Origin: Plasmodiophora brassicae
Lineage: Eukaryota; Endomyxa; Phytomyxea; Plasmodiophorida; Plasmodiophoridae
DNA: 64,000 nt
Assembly: GCA_039704465.1 (NCBI GenBank)
Contig: JASFAU010000002.1
Coordinates: forward strand, 744,001 to 808,000
Reading direction: 5' to 3'
Below the pieces are notes generated by a model. It did no database searches. It was not told the origin of the DNA and was given only the letters and a program-made list of their open reading frames with translations. The translations under genes were made by a program, and so were the position numbers. How positions within the stretch are numbered: position 1 is the first letter of the stretch; the number at the start of each line of letters is the position of its first letter. Below are positions 12,001 to 20,757 of the stretch, piece by piece.

Positions 12001-15000
12001 TTGATTTTCAGTCGTCACAAGGTGGACGAAACGTCGAGCCAGAGCCGACTTGCCGACTCCCGGTTCGCCAAACAGGACTACAGGGCAATGCTGAACAGAG
12101 ACACCTGTGTCTCGTCGGAAAGCCTCTTGGAGAGCTTCCACGTGCTGCTCGCGGCCGACCAGCTCGTTCTCAGCATCGAGCCCGATGATCAGGGTGTGCT
12201 CAATTGGCGTGGAAGGTACGCGGTCGAGATCTGGTGTGTCAGGTGAGGAAGTCGGTGGCGTCTCGTTGACAGTCGACTCCTTCGTCTGCAACGATTCAGT
12301 CGACGGCGATGAAGTACCCTTGGAAAGTGGATGTTTGGAGAAGAACTCGACGTTGGCCAGGCTGCTGAAACGGACGCGGGCGTTACGTCCAGAAGGGCTA
12401 GGGGCTGAACCGGCCGCGCCGTGGCCTACTTCATCGTATAACAGCTGAAGCGCTGCCTCGTCGATTATGTCGCCAAGAGACGATAGATTAGCCTGGCGAT
12501 AGCCCAGCAAGCGCATATCCCTTTTCGTTGCCGTGCGATCGTTCGTGTCTCCTTCCGATTCGACCTCACCCACAATGCGCTCTTTGAGCAGCGGTAGCAA
12601 TAACATGGCGAACCCGTGCTGGCGAATCAGCGCCGCATACTGCTGCATGTGTGATGAAGCCATGGAGTCACCCGCGGTCCCGGGAACGATGTCCGCTTTA
12701 GGCGCCGGTGGAGTAGACGACTGGGCGGCAAGCGTCTTGGCCTTTGATCCGAGGTCGGGCCGGCCAAGGGTCCCAATAAGGCGATGCGCCATGGCCTCCT
12801 CGTAGGGAAGGCGGAAAGATACAGCCAGGCCAAGTGCTTGGACCCAGTCAGATGTTGCCTGCTTGATGCGAGTCGGATCGCGAGTGATCGTCAGCAGTCC
12901 GTTGATAAGAAGATAACGTGGTTTAGCCAGCGGTACACGGTCCGCAAGCTCGCGAAACGTACGAACGCATGTAACGGCAAGGTCAAGGCCTTGGCGCACC
13001 TCCTTATCGCTGACATTATAGGCCAGCTCCCTGTAGTGCAGAATGGTGACCTGAGCCATCCAGGCGATTGCAGACAGAGCGTCGTATGCGACTCCGTGAG
13101 CAAGCCCAGCAATAACGGTGGCATGGGATAGGGCTTCATCGCGACGTCCCTCGTACCAGTCGGAAGCCATTCGACATGCTCGCCACTGAACCCGAGACCG
13201 GATATCGTCGATCAAGTCGGATTCGCTAATGCCACCGAGAACCTCAGCGGTTGCACGGGTCTCCCCGTTAAGCAATCGTGCAAGAGCCAGCAGAATAGAT
13301 GCACGACTTTGACCCCAGCGGAAAGAGCACCATTCAGATATCTGGTACATGCGCTGGACCACGTCCTTCACATCGTTGACTCGCCCCCATGTCAAGTATA
13401 TGCCGGCTAGCTGGTCCAGAGCTCGGACGCTGTGATGGGGACTATTCACCGTTGTGAAAAGATCGCTAGCGTTGCGAAGGTACTCCAGAGCACGATCGAT
13501 ATCACCATATACAGCACAGGAAACGCTGGCTAATCGCATCCAGATGTAGCCCTTGACAAACATAGAGAACGGAGCATTTCCGGCAGAATTACGGTCATCA
13601 TCCAGGCGCGCCAGCGTTCGCCTAAAGAACCGCCGACAAGCATGACGGCGCCCTTCGGTCAAGCCGCCCATCATCATATGGGCCATGGCCAGAACACGCT
13701 GCTCAAACGAGCCGGCTAAGTCAGCGGATCTGATGGCGAGGATAGCAGTATCAACGACAAGCCGGCCATCACCCATCTCGATAGCAATGTGGCTCAGCAA
13801 ATTATAGGCTTTGGCGCGCTCCAGGAGGCGGGGTGTAATCGTATCCCCAGACGACATTCTCTTCGCATTGTTCATCACCATGCGTCTCAGGACCATGCAC
13901 GAGCTGAAATCTCCGCTCATTGAGCTTACCATAGAACAACAGCGATGATCAGAATCGGGAACGTAGCCACCCAGATTACGAATTGCGGATTCGACCAGCG
14001 GCCGGCACATTTGAAGTTCGAAATTCTCGAAATATGACTTTGCGACACTTCGCTGGAGCTTCGCGATCTCAAAACGATCGTTAGGAGAAAACCGCTGAAG
14101 CAAGGCAAGACCCTTTCCAGAGTTCAGCGATGCGGTTGCGAAATCGCCAAGAGAGAAAGCGGCATCGCCAGCTAGTCGATAATACTGGATCGCATTGTGC
14201 AAGCGGCCAGCACGTTCAAAGTGCCCCGCCAAATCGGCCGATGTTGCTGGAATCGTTTCCAAACGGCCAACAAGAAGCATGTCCTGCTGCTGGCGCTCGA
14301 GACGATCGACGATCAAGTTATGATAGACGGAGGAGTCCGCAGCTGAAAGCAATTCATAGACGATGCCTTTCATAAGTGGTTGCCGAAACGCGTAGGTCAC
14401 TTTAGGCACAGTCGCCGTTGTGACAATGAAATCGTTAGCTTCAAGCTGGGCCAGGTTCTCCAGAAGCCGCTCGTCATCGTACGGCGAAATGGCTTGCAGA
14501 AGTTCCAGCGGAAACACGACGCCAATGACCGAAGCACATTTGAGAACCTCTTGTTGAGAAGGAGTCAGGCTGTCCAGCCGACTTGTGATGATCTGTTCTA
14601 GCATGTACTGGACAATCTCATGTGCAGTCTCTGTAAATCGGTGAGGCGATATGTTCGCCTCCAGCAGCCCCGATGCCAGCGCAACGACCAAATACGGATT
14701 GCCTTCGCTGGATTTGTGCACCGTGTCCAACAGCGACTCAGGCAACTGTGTCATATGGAGTCTCAGACACAGTAGCGCCTCGATGTCTCGCCTTGACAGT
14801 GGACCAAGCTTGACGCGAACGAAGTACGGCAGGCTCCTGAAGTCTTTCTGGGCACGCGATGTCTTCTCCTGCACTGATGACAACTCTGAATGGGTACCGT
14901 TCGACGGAGCCGCCAGAGCAATGGTCATCGCCTCTGCGTTCTTCTTCCCGTTGGTGCTTGGTGACGAATCGGCGTTCGCGGCAACCAACGATGCCGGGCT

Positions 15001-17550
15001 ATTGACAGGCGGAAGCGGGCGAGATGTCAGTATGACGACCATCTTCGGAGGCAGCCGACAGCAGATGTAATTGAGATGAAACGCTGATAGGGGATCTAGA
15101 TTCCGTAGATTTTCAACGATAAGGCAGATCGGGCCGTGCATCTCGATGACGACTCGTAACAGATGGAGTAGTGCACGACTTCGTGGGCGCTGGTCACCAT
15201 ACCCTGAGCCCGACGAGTACTTCGACTTGCCGGAAGACGATTTCGACGAACCGTAGAGAGCCTTCTTCGCTCTTCCGGTATGTCTTCCCGTCGCCGATGC
15301 GACTCGAGAAGTTGACGCTCCAATACCGATGATTTCCTCCACATCGCGAGCGGTTAGTCTCTCCTTACCGGCCATAACTTCCAGCATGGACGCGATCGGC
15401 AGCTTGGAGTCGGTGTCAGGAGGGCAGCACGATAGTATAAGCGGTGCAAGGATAGCATTCCACATTATCAGGGGGACCCCATCCGACATGCGGTTCGCGG
15501 CAAAGTGGAAGATGTCGCAATGGAAATCTTGTGCGATCTCCCATATGCCTTGAACAAGGCGGGTCTTCCCCATCCCCGCTTCACCCTCAATTAAAAGGAC
15601 AGACTTTCTGTTCGGATCCGGCTTGTCGCAATGAAGTTGAACGAACATTTGCTTGGCGATTGCCATTTCGGTGGCACGCCCGAGCATCAGGGTAGATGGA
15701 CGTTCCAAAGACTGCTGAGGCACGGACGGTATCGGCCTGAAGATCTGAACGATGCCCAGGCGTCCTTTGACCTTGATGGGCTCCATTTTTTCAAAGTCAA
15801 TCCACTGCGAGCGCCCACGAGAGTAGGCGGCGCGCTGGGTTTCACCGTCGCAGAGCAGGCCGTTATGCGACGCAACCATCAGCCGAGCGCTCAGGTTAAC
15901 GATATCGCCAACGATGGCGTATTCGCAACGAGTCTCGTCTCCCACTGAACCGCAGAAAGCCCCGCCGGTCGTGATGCCGATACCAGTTCGCATGCCCATG
16001 TCACCCAATTCCGACTGAATCGTTAGCGAGGCCTGAATGGCACGAACGGGATCGTCGTCGTGAGAGTTGTACGGCAAGCCGAAAGCGGCAATGGCAACCG
16101 TGCCTTTGTCGTCTTGGATCAGCTGGCGAAGAGTGCCGTCGAATCGGTGCAACGCCTGCTGGATCGACCTGAACGCCTTCTGGTTCGACTGGATCTGCTG
16201 ATCGGTATCGTAATGAAAATCGGGAAGGTTGATGAAGACCATAGTAACCTGGCGTCTTTCTCCAATCAGCCCCTGTTTGCCCGCATTCAAAGCGAGAATA
16301 ACGGATCGTGGCAAATAGCAGGCCAGGGCCAACTCGATAGGACGACAGTTCCGGGATCTCGAAAGGAACTGCATGAGATCAGGAACTGAATCCAGAACGG
16401 GAGACACGGGGGTATCGACAGACGTCAACAGGAACAAATCGTCGTCACGTACGGCAACCTGACAATGCCCTTTGATTAACTCGTACACTGAAGACTGCAT
16501 GACGACTTCGCCTCGGACAGCCGACTCCAGGGCACGGCCCATCTCAACGATCGGTTGCCCGGCAAACATGTACTCCCACCGGTGCTCGATCCCGCCGAAA
16601 TGCAACTCGTGCAGCATACCAGCCGATATACCGGAATGAAGGTCCAGGTTGATGCCAAGCGCTTTCAAAGTGGCCATCCCCTCTTGCATGTCGAGAGCCG
16701 CCCGAGCCGCCTTCAGCCCGCATTCCAGCAGATCGGCAGGGTCGTCAGATCGGGGGCGGAACACGGACAACAAGGCGTCGCCAGCAAACTTGGTGACATC
16801 GCCACCATACTTGCGAACGATATCGATGAATCGAGAGAATACCGTGTTGAGGATACTGGCAAGCCGTTCGCCACCGGTCTTCTGCAGAACGCCAGATGCA
16901 GATGCAGATGTGGTGGCTGGCGCCATAGTTTTCCCTTTGAACGTGTCGGCAGCCTCTGAAGTGGCATTGGCTGTTGTCGACCCAGGTGTCGATGGTTTTA
17001 CATCCGACGTTGAGCTTGGCTGGCCGCGAGCCGGCACGGTGCCAGGCTGGCCGACACCCTCGTTTCGCAGCCCTTTCGCGAGATCAGCAGCCAGCTGAGT
17101 AAACCCGCTGATGTCGGACAAGAGGACGACCCCGAAGAACCGGTTCCTGACGGCATCTGTTGACAAGGAACTTCCCGTGACATGTTTGCCAGTAACCAGA
17201 ATTCGTAGCGAGACAGCTCGAGGGACGTATCGCGACAGGATCTGCAGGCGATGAAGTTGCTCGTCGGCCTGAACGTCCGAGCCGACGCCGATAACACGCC
17301 ACCGGTTCAACACCTCGGTGTCGGATAGCACGGAAGGAACCAAAGAAGATCGGGACGATTCGATCACGGACCGAGGCAAAGAGCTCCCATTGACAGTGGT
17401 AGACTGTCGTCGTTGGGTGGTCGGGGAGTCCAGACCGAGGTTGGTGCCAAGCGAGGCCCGGCGACCCGAGCGCTGCCGATTGGTGAAGCTCTGCATGCTG
17501 TGCATGGAGGAGCGCCCGGGCTCGTCAACCACCTTGTCCAGTACGGGCAT
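3040..17550 (-). CDS. Giant soluble adenylyl cyclase-like protein, tandemly duplicated (4,836 aa)
   Basis: Single uninterrupted frame. The first ATG is at 17550; the preceding GTG follows an in-frame TAA. Order: low-complexity N-terminus; C1 cyclase domain (about residues 140-330) with both metal-binding Asp regions (LSDISGFTQL, KFAGDALLSVF); C2 domain (about 435-600) with AAFGLP and IVGDIVNLSARLM; STAND/AAA-type NTPase with Walker A GEAGMGKT (about 660); helical TPR-like region; second NTPase with Walker A GEPGVGKS (about 1834); more helices; acidic/Ser-rich linker. Then a second cyclase-like pair (about 3180 and 3485) in which the metal and substrate motifs are eroded, a Gln tract, a third NTPase-like unit without a usable P-loop (about 3780) but with an LILVVDRAERLD Walker B-like strand, and a final TPR-like region. 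The order C1-C2-NTPase-TPR matches ADCY10 (soluble adenylyl cyclase), but this protein is about three times its length. Likely role: cytosolic cAMP production, with the degenerate half regulatory. GC content falls from the 3' to the 5' end. Confidence 0.88.
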   Translation of the reverse strand: MPVLDKVVDEPGRSSMHSMQSFTNRQRSGRRASLGTNLGLDSPTTQRRQSTTVNGSSLPRSVIESSRSSLVPSVLSDTEVLNRWRVIGVGSDVQADEQLHRLQILSRYVPRAVSLRILVTGKHVTGSSLSTDAVRNRFFGVVLLSDISGFTQLAADLAKGLRNEGVGQPGTVPARGQPSSTSDVKPSTPGSTTANATSEAADTFKGKTMAPATTSASASGVLQKTGGERLASILNTVFSRFIDIVRKYGGDVTKFAGDALLSVFRPRSDDPADLLECGLKAARAALDMQEGMATLKALGINLDLHSGISAGMLHELHFGGIEHRWEYMFAGQPIVEMGRALESAVRGEVVMQSSVYELIKGHCQVAVRDDDLFLLTSVDTPVSPVLDSVPDLMQFLSRSRNCRPIELALACYLPRSVILALNAGKQGLIGERRQVTMVFINLPDFHYDTDQQIQSNQKAFRSIQQALHRFDGTLRQLIQDDKGTVAIAAFGLPYNSHDDDPVRAIQASLTIQSELGDMGMRTGIGITTGGAFCGSVGDETRCEYAIVGDIVNLSARLMVASHNGLLCDGETQRAAYSRGRSQWIDFEKMEPIKVKGRLGIVQIFRPIPSVPQQSLERPSTLMLGRATEMAIAKQMFVQLHCDKPDPNRKSVLLIEGEAGMGKTRLVQGIWEIAQDFHCDIFHFAANRMSDGVPLIMWNAILAPLILSCCPPDTDSKLPIASMLEVMAGKERLTARDVEEIIGIGASTSRVASATGRHTGRAKKALYGSSKSSSGKSKYSSGSGYGDQRPRSRALLHLLRVVIEMHGPICLIVENLRNLDPLSAFHLNYICCRLPPKMVVILTSRPLPPVNSPASLVAANADSSPSTNGKKNAEAMTIALAAPSNGTHSELSSVQEKTSRAQKDFRSLPYFVRVKLGPLSRRDIEALLCLRLHMTQLPESLLDTVHKSSEGNPYLVVALASGLLEANISPHRFTETAHEIVQYMLEQIITSRLDSLTPSQQEVLKCASVIGVVFPLELLQAISPYDDERLLENLAQLEANDFIVTTATVPKVTYAFRQPLMKGIVYELLSAADSSVYHNLIVDRLERQQQDMLLVGRLETIPATSADLAGHFERAGRLHNAIQYYRLAGDAAFSLGDFATASLNSGKGLALLQRFSPNDRFEIAKLQRSVAKSYFENFELQMCRPLVESAIRNLGGYVPDSDHRCCSMVSSMSGDFSSCMVLRRMVMNNAKRMSSGDTITPRLLERAKAYNLLSHIAIEMGDGRLVVDTAILAIRSADLAGSFEQRVLAMAHMMMGGLTEGRRHACRRFFRRTLARLDDDRNSAGNAPFSMFVKGYIWMRLASVSCAVYGDIDRALEYLRNASDLFTTVNSPHHSVRALDQLAGIYLTWGRVNDVKDVVQRMYQISEWCSFRWGQSRASILLALARLLNGETRATAEVLGGISESDLIDDIRSRVQWRACRMASDWYEGRRDEALSHATVIAGLAHGVAYDALSAIAWMAQVTILHYRELAYNVSDKEVRQGLDLAVTCVRTFRELADRVPLAKPRYLLINGLLTITRDPTRIKQATSDWVQALGLAVSFRLPYEEAMAHRLIGTLGRPDLGSKAKTLAAQSSTPPAPKADIVPGTAGDSMASSHMQQYAALIRQHGFAMLLLPLLKERIVGEVESEGDTNDRTATKRDMRLLGYRQANLSSLGDIIDEAALQLLYDEVGHGAAGSAPSPSGRNARVRFSSLANVEFFSKHPLSKGTSSPSTESLQTKESTVNETPPTSSPDTPDLDRVPSTPIEHTLIIGLDAENELVGREQHVEALQEAFRRDTGVSVQHCPVVLFGEPGVGKSALARRFVHLVTTENQTIRAFVMYGELSYKQQPYLPVIRLVRKMIGEYGRTLGVMSVFTIMDILFNRIPHYNKFREVMMHVIYSSDGVQQPALRQMSEVARAQVLAHVFNELIRGVSQAFPFCLVCEDIQWFDSGTWHVLGCMAANPIAGAFIICTLQTIAETGEFARAALPEGNFYLPVATTQWLRVEPLRRQSLSLFACCVLRATHLTTRLEILLMDKTRGNPLAALQVMTAINEAGLMAVQGGSVDLTADVVDVLFAISGSSADLTLRRTSFLSTNQIKLLRLASVIGVSFPLNVLRMLSTQYMDTRLFKAELSRLSQLGWLLLANMRSSSPRVSFPHSSTRDDVYNTMPDPIRRRLHVAVAEYYESGSTSSAYMFSQVAKHYRLGQVFSLDRKFSLLAGEQFMYLFMKAEALDILSHVVESGGESSSQVGEHSRVMRAQLLARLAYVHMQAEEWPEAQRLLTVALTCVNDSAASISASALGLSIRLGVGHLLLCSPASCCARYRRSPHEPSKVSGSHDSAKKVDVSVAPCKLPTSAPAGGVVGFDLVVDGLHAALRDSMSRTERELGNLERALLFAIRALLSSPPLSALPSADILALRYSWLILLISELGYDNGALLNMACVLAKRCIRVSRQPRTLAESLDLIWQAASAFGYWRTAVNIAGLTQQFYREDLFDVPVTIRIGQHLGIMHMFLGDVKAAAVALGEATFLAAKVHFLDSPTLSASRLLEALVLIGTVDFEAPVGEAPTNARAPSTVSSDGEAGGQATTGASAALLTSAPKMSVIESMAKKLVYPAVSRAGVERLLADPQKPASSSDAAVLLASLDAQVAMRTGAFGRAYTTSVSLRKRVHGISRLQVVLGALTAAEVLVNLAVQGRFDHNKRGSVSVSNDRERRDNGENDELLAAIGCGTWRTLLSQADTAVHELYLISSRAPFCRAHFLLWHAALLWCKGLAWIDVAHMLNAADDAAIEFNLPGTRGVINFFMAHVLTEKSTSQSRPRRHARLALSLCNDHYYLARLRRRFQNIDNDPHIEEEAKDGDLSSRSLARRRNEDRMMSMARIIRDRWPVVLDQMAVNADSEVDLPEVSKLTQMPHPLAGNTGLTFANVEDGFAASGDDESVSNEDLLRQPSLNSVSASAPNLGRMRSIPEHRDPPSTSTEPPAPMTPFSSSSSESGDDDQEPAPTEAEDDNEQVPEALSGADGEPKQNADVESKQSALSRVKTFTRGETLSPSTAAPSVSRTPYSSVTRLPTTIYTIGSTLLGSLASVTQQSLPPPICATPSDSAWASILPRPIAYGSICSTGSADVCLPISSTTNTVTPSLTTSNASNLKSKAIAASLEPVTSWAVVLRVCIPDRLASVSKQSSRGEYAAVFAVLLDCVERFRGAVLELTDQHLLAVWDACATSSQASLCSKAMLCALAMRHALQERTFKDRFDFRWLMACDDIVFVNTRGVNAMRGFIGIGPAVNDVHLWSDEGKIVVHKDMLKLLRLCGRVDVRREGDDRIYAVVHGFQPSNASDDGVVQDGGAQTLISLIRQYQVLKTASFVAAPFVRLPTRRHAPGVIVPPNGDSSQHNHRLLQRSGNTAMGTTPNVSGMSAPITSGNDLLQINLPGQVGSSASSFESVALSPGSVFASSASDDPALDLIVIAVRVELPQQDPLKACRFIDVLSFELQTMRFSEPHCLHISLSSSGLHLSALVAVDAAAELGPPVAFMFALRLSRLIGSACNVGIGSGPGWLYTVSALEDTVAIGPAVRHAQIALSIAKSNIVIDENTQDAFEKSIITHEYDEAAMAAAEATNTSVPLGASRLAQQGKLDAQQMQQQQQQQQQQPPSAGGHTSTTATAAAAASIQLRVYFVLDAVELACVRRLQSLSRSVLYVGRYDLRSRLQNMVVSRLDMNHGLLVQIRSHTGGLSGLLRNLVQVTPALLACSHRPAFLLTYLPPAGNALPPGTAIRHLVKQFFKPVAAAAGGGAALRAKVMSTTNRMAPRLARDLWLLNPLLDIDGDGFPAPPASDATMSPRAPDSSTNGHRAAQLLSIVVGMLLPPGRRLILVVDRAERLDPWSAICIDELVGHAPSTFAILGYNESAPEARRVPIGQSATSPASLIATLDTRVMHGEEFLSNCARESLLLPALSTEETALLVSLSLGGFLPSPEFLSFVSVSAGGHPNRIIAIARASYVVCERARRMRERTARDSNIRMDRVMTDQLTKPQRDVLAVCSVIGMRFEYRTLQAVLRLLNANPELNVDGATYPEEDADLDRELDAFLTKARLMVDATPPGSDMRQVAFASEAVLNSVASTVDIERKRRLHGVVASVLEELGAENDNQLAHHWRMARNYARCIMYQVRVGRSQRRDGAISKAIAAYRAAIAGSLSLSRQPSPAAGTDAFAAAPPITPVAVDAINVELAECYMLIEEYALAVDSLKNALLHLGRPVPMSHGLSVSTARARHWIRSLFKVHERPSGAVSTHHNRASVVSSAMSGVGGDDDLQQHRLMPPSTGMAPASSNAELIAIIRIYLLIAWNSVMVNNANEGFDAAMKAVDAAQALPVSSDPASEAMAAAADATISEYYLWHGWTDMAYSSAGRASRRAAAPTSPVTDLVTLYGAILDIASGNFALAEPKLKHCAVGRMLYEEPLLGYRLLLSQAVLAILQEDFVQARSSLTTLDRACTQYGSVVMHRHIATLNAFMALQYNELETCRTLLLGEYRGEVELSITGQGILCLVYLRLGQTSKASAWFGTLFLDYSTRTDIARWDDILQHVLIAEYLVQILLDTPRAAAAATQNQPPLAAAAAAGGGGAGAGAGAAAAASKTLLLPGSNPVGGAAAASPGALTTAGRARNHDAIDVAEARRNLAVVVRRLKDFASRYAFARGIADLYAGCLELLESLSNGSASPSIGTLQRAIGVLELTDLRFFDARARFIIGSHCGFRDPRDHQMLISARQYFSVLLNSHYLNLVDEALQRLPLTDLFSKSSARRERIMSDAVNEVVLGAFTKRPSVPDGRPPQE
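6562..6600 (-). repeat. CAG/CTG-type run encoding a Gln tract
   Basis: A nearly pure CTG run on the plus strand reads as CAG/CAA codons in the giant cyclase gene, giving about ten consecutive Gln near residue 3660. It sits between the degenerate second cyclase pair and the third NTPase-like unit, so it is probably a linker. Triplet runs of this kind often vary in length between strains. Confidence 0.85.
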
Positions 17551-18289
17551 CACCTTCCCATATTACGGGGCGTATCCGAGATTGTCGTCCAATGACGCAG
17601 TCGCTTAAGTCTCAGATCGACATGGTACACGCGATCGGTCCAAACATGGAACGACGCGCCACAGAAAATAAACCATAAGCCCATGCAGACATCGGTCGCA
17701 GGTACTGACCTTGTCAAACCGATCATCGAGTCACGTCGCCGCTGTAGTCGGTCTCCGCGGCAGGGCATACGATTCCCTCCAATTGTTTGCTATGAGCCCG
17801 GCCCCCTTCCTCGCGTCGGCATCGTCGTTTGGATCATGAATTCGCCGGAAGGCAACGGTTCTTCGAAGCATCTGCCTCTTATGCGCGTCGTTGCTGTGCT
17901 ATCCGATCTGCCGCCGCCAATATAATGGCCGTACCCCGCAGGACACGACGTTCGTCTGACTGCCGACATCTCCAGTCATGAAGAGCTGCAGCTAAAAAAT
18001 GCGCAACGGCTTGGCGCGTCGTCCAGGAACGCGTCTGCATGGGGCCGAGATCTGGCAGATCGATTTGCCCACCATGGCGATCCGTTCTGCACGACCAGTG
18101 AACTTATGGAAAGGAATGTCGAGTTCTTTGTGGTTTCCCATCTTGTTTTAGGCGATAACATCGGCGGGACGTTGCCGGAGCGAGGAGTCGTACGGAATCG
18201 CAGGCGGATCCCGCTTCGAGGGACGCGTGCCGTGATGCCAACGATATCGTATCGTGTCTGGGAGACGCAGGCCGTCGTTGACGTAAACA
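17551..18289. other. Divergent intergenic region, sAC-like / kinesin
   Basis: About 740 bases lie between the starts of the leftward giant cyclase gene and the rightward kinesin gene. No known domain is visible. One plus-strand frame is open from about 17945 to 18345, possibly after a splice acceptor ending near 17941, but it overlaps the kinesin start in another frame and resembles nothing I know. The region probably holds both promoters and 5' UTRs; an unannotated small exon cannot be excluded. Confidence 0.4.
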
Positions 18290-20693
18290 ATGGGGAAACC
18301 CAGCACAACGGTTCGAGTCGTCTGTCGGTTCAGGCCGCGGAATAAGCTGGAGATCGAGATGAACTCGCCCGTGGCCGTTGAGGTCATCGATAATAACGTG
18401 GCCTCTATCATGGCAGGAGCGTTTGGTGGTAAATCGCACCGGTTTGATTTCGATTACGTCTTCGGGGACAAGAGCCGACAGGAAGACGTATTCGAGGCCA
18501 CTGCTGGGCCGATGGTCGTCGAGGCACTCCAAGGGTACAATTCCACCGTTTTCGCGTGTGAGTTCCGGGCACGAGGCGAACGTACTGCCCGTCCTGATCG
18601 GTAATTGTAGACGGGCAGACAGGAGCAGGGAAGTCGTTCACGATGATGGGAACGCCCGGAAACAAAGGGATCATACCCAGAATGGTCCAGAAGCTATTTG
18701 ATGGTATTACGGCTGCCCCAAGCAAGATCGAATTCACCATCAAAGTGTCCTATCTCGAGATTTATCTCGAAAAGGTTGCCTTGCGCTCTCCAGTGTTCCA
18801 TTAATGTCGACTAATAAGCTTCCAGGTTCGCGATCTGCTCGACGTGTCCAGGGAGAACCTTCGCATTCGTGAGGGTCCCAATGGAATGTGGGTTGAAGGC
18901 GCTACAGAGGTCTACGTTGCCAATGCCGAGGAGGTTCGGCAGGTTATGGAGCTCGGGTCTTCGAATCGTGCCATAGCGTCGACCCGCATGAACATGGAAT
19001 CGTCGCGGTCCCATTCTGTCTTCATGATCAATATTCATCAGTAAGCGCACACCAAACTACGGCAATGGTCGGCCTAATCGCCATTGTCACTAGACTCGAC
19101 ACGATCACAAAGTCGAAGAAGGACTCCAAGTTGCTCTTGGTCGACCTTGCTGGTAGCGAGAAGGTTGAAAAGACAGAAGCATCCGGAATGGCCTTGAAAG
19201 AGGCCCAGAATATCAATAAGTCATTGTCTGCTCTGGGCAATGTCATCAACGCGTTAACGACGAACAACGCGCACGTTCCCGTAATGTCGTCACGGTCTGA
19301 CCTTGTAGTATGTGAATCTGACATTTACTCTGACATTCAGTATCGAGATTCGAAGCTGACGAAGCTACTCAGTGATTCGCTTGGTGGGAACTCGCTATGT
19401 TGCCTTATCATCTGCTGCTCGCCATCGGCTTACAACGTGGTCGAAACGGTGACAACTTGTCGTTTCGGGCAACGGGCCAAGCTGATCCAGAACAAGGCCA
19501 AGATCAATTCTGAAAAGTCGTTGGCTGAGTACAAGATGCTGCTGGAGGAGGCCCAGAAGAAGATCGAACAACAGGAGGGCATTATCCGCACGCTGGAGGC
19601 CGAATTAGGTATTCCTGAGTCCCAACGAACTCTTCATGTAATTGCGACGTCGTCCGCGGGTGACAGTGAATCTCTGTCTACTGGGCATCTTCAGCGTCAC
19701 ATGTCGACGACTCAGGGAACATCGTCGACGATCGTCGATTTGCAGGAAAAGCTGGATGCCATTTCGACACAGTTGCGCGAAGCTCGTGAAGATAACGAAG
19801 CCCTGCGGGACAAGATGGCCGACCTGCAATCTGACCTGGCAATCAAAGCGCTGGCCACCGAGGATCTGGAGAAGAAGCTATACAGCGCGGTGCACGAGTC
19901 GCAAGCAAGTGAGGATCTAAAGAAGGCCTGCGCTGACGACGTGTCGGAGATTCGATCGCATATGGAGAAGCTCGCCATGGAGGTGGAAGCACAGCGCCTG
20001 CGCGCCGAACAGGCGGAACTCGAAGTGGAACGTCTTGACACCGAGCAGCGAACCAGGCTGGAAACTCTGGGATCGTGGACCAAAACGTTCCATCCGAAGC
20101 CGGCCATTGATGAATCGCTTCCGGCTGCGAAACAACTCGACTCGGTCAGCCGTCAGTACGTGGGCCTGTTCCACGAGCTGATCAACAAATCCGAGCAGCT
20201 CGTGCAGATGCAGGAATCGTATTCGGATCTTGAGGAGGAGCTCAAGGCGCACCGGGCGTTCCAGGAGAAGGGCTACCTGGATGACGAAAGCACAAAGCTT
20301 CTCGCGAAACGGGCTTTCGCAGAAACACAAGCAGCGAAGCTCCGCGAAGAGAACGATCGGTTGAAGCGAGTCGAGCAGTGCCAGATGAAGCTTCTGGAAT
20401 CCTGGAAATCGCATATGGTCCAGATGGAAGGCGCCGTCGAGGTCATCGTTGGGTTAGGCAAGCGCCGGCAGGAGGACAGCAATGCAATCATAAGGTCGTT
20501 GAAGCGCGAGGCGGACGCGTATAGACGACTCATCCAGAGACGTGCGACGGCAACGTTCGTTGCGCCTATGTTGCACGTCCACAAACCTATACATGGTGGC
20601 GGCGGCGGAGCGACCCAAGAAATCGTGGATAAGGATTCGCCCTCGGATTCAGATGATGACGTCGATGACGATGCGGTGAAGCTTCAGGTGTGA
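18290..20693 (+). CDS. Kinesin-1-like heavy chain (728 aa)
   Basis: Plus-end microtubule motor. Exons 18290-18557, 18611-18774, 18826-19040, 19094-19280 and 19341-20693 join in phase to 729 codons. Intron 1 splits the Tyr codon just before the P-loop, restoring AYGQTGAGKSFTM. NMESSRSHSVF (switch I) and LLVDLAGSEKVEK (switch II) are intact. Intron 4 is exactly 60 nt and stop-free, so a naive reading leaves 20 foreign residues before YRDSKLT. After the motor, the neck (KLIQNKAKINSEKSLAEYK) resembles fungal conventional kinesin and is followed by long coiled coils. The protein ends in an acidic Ser/Asp stretch at 728 residues, shorter than the roughly 900-950 of typical kinesin-1. I do not see the IAK-type autoinhibitory tail. 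The subfamily call is inferred from the neck and is less certain than the kinesin call. Confidence 0.9.
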
Positions 20694-20757
20694 CCTCGAG
20701 CGGAAACCTCGATAAACAGCTTAGAGTATACAGCGAACAGTAATGAAGAGGGTGACA

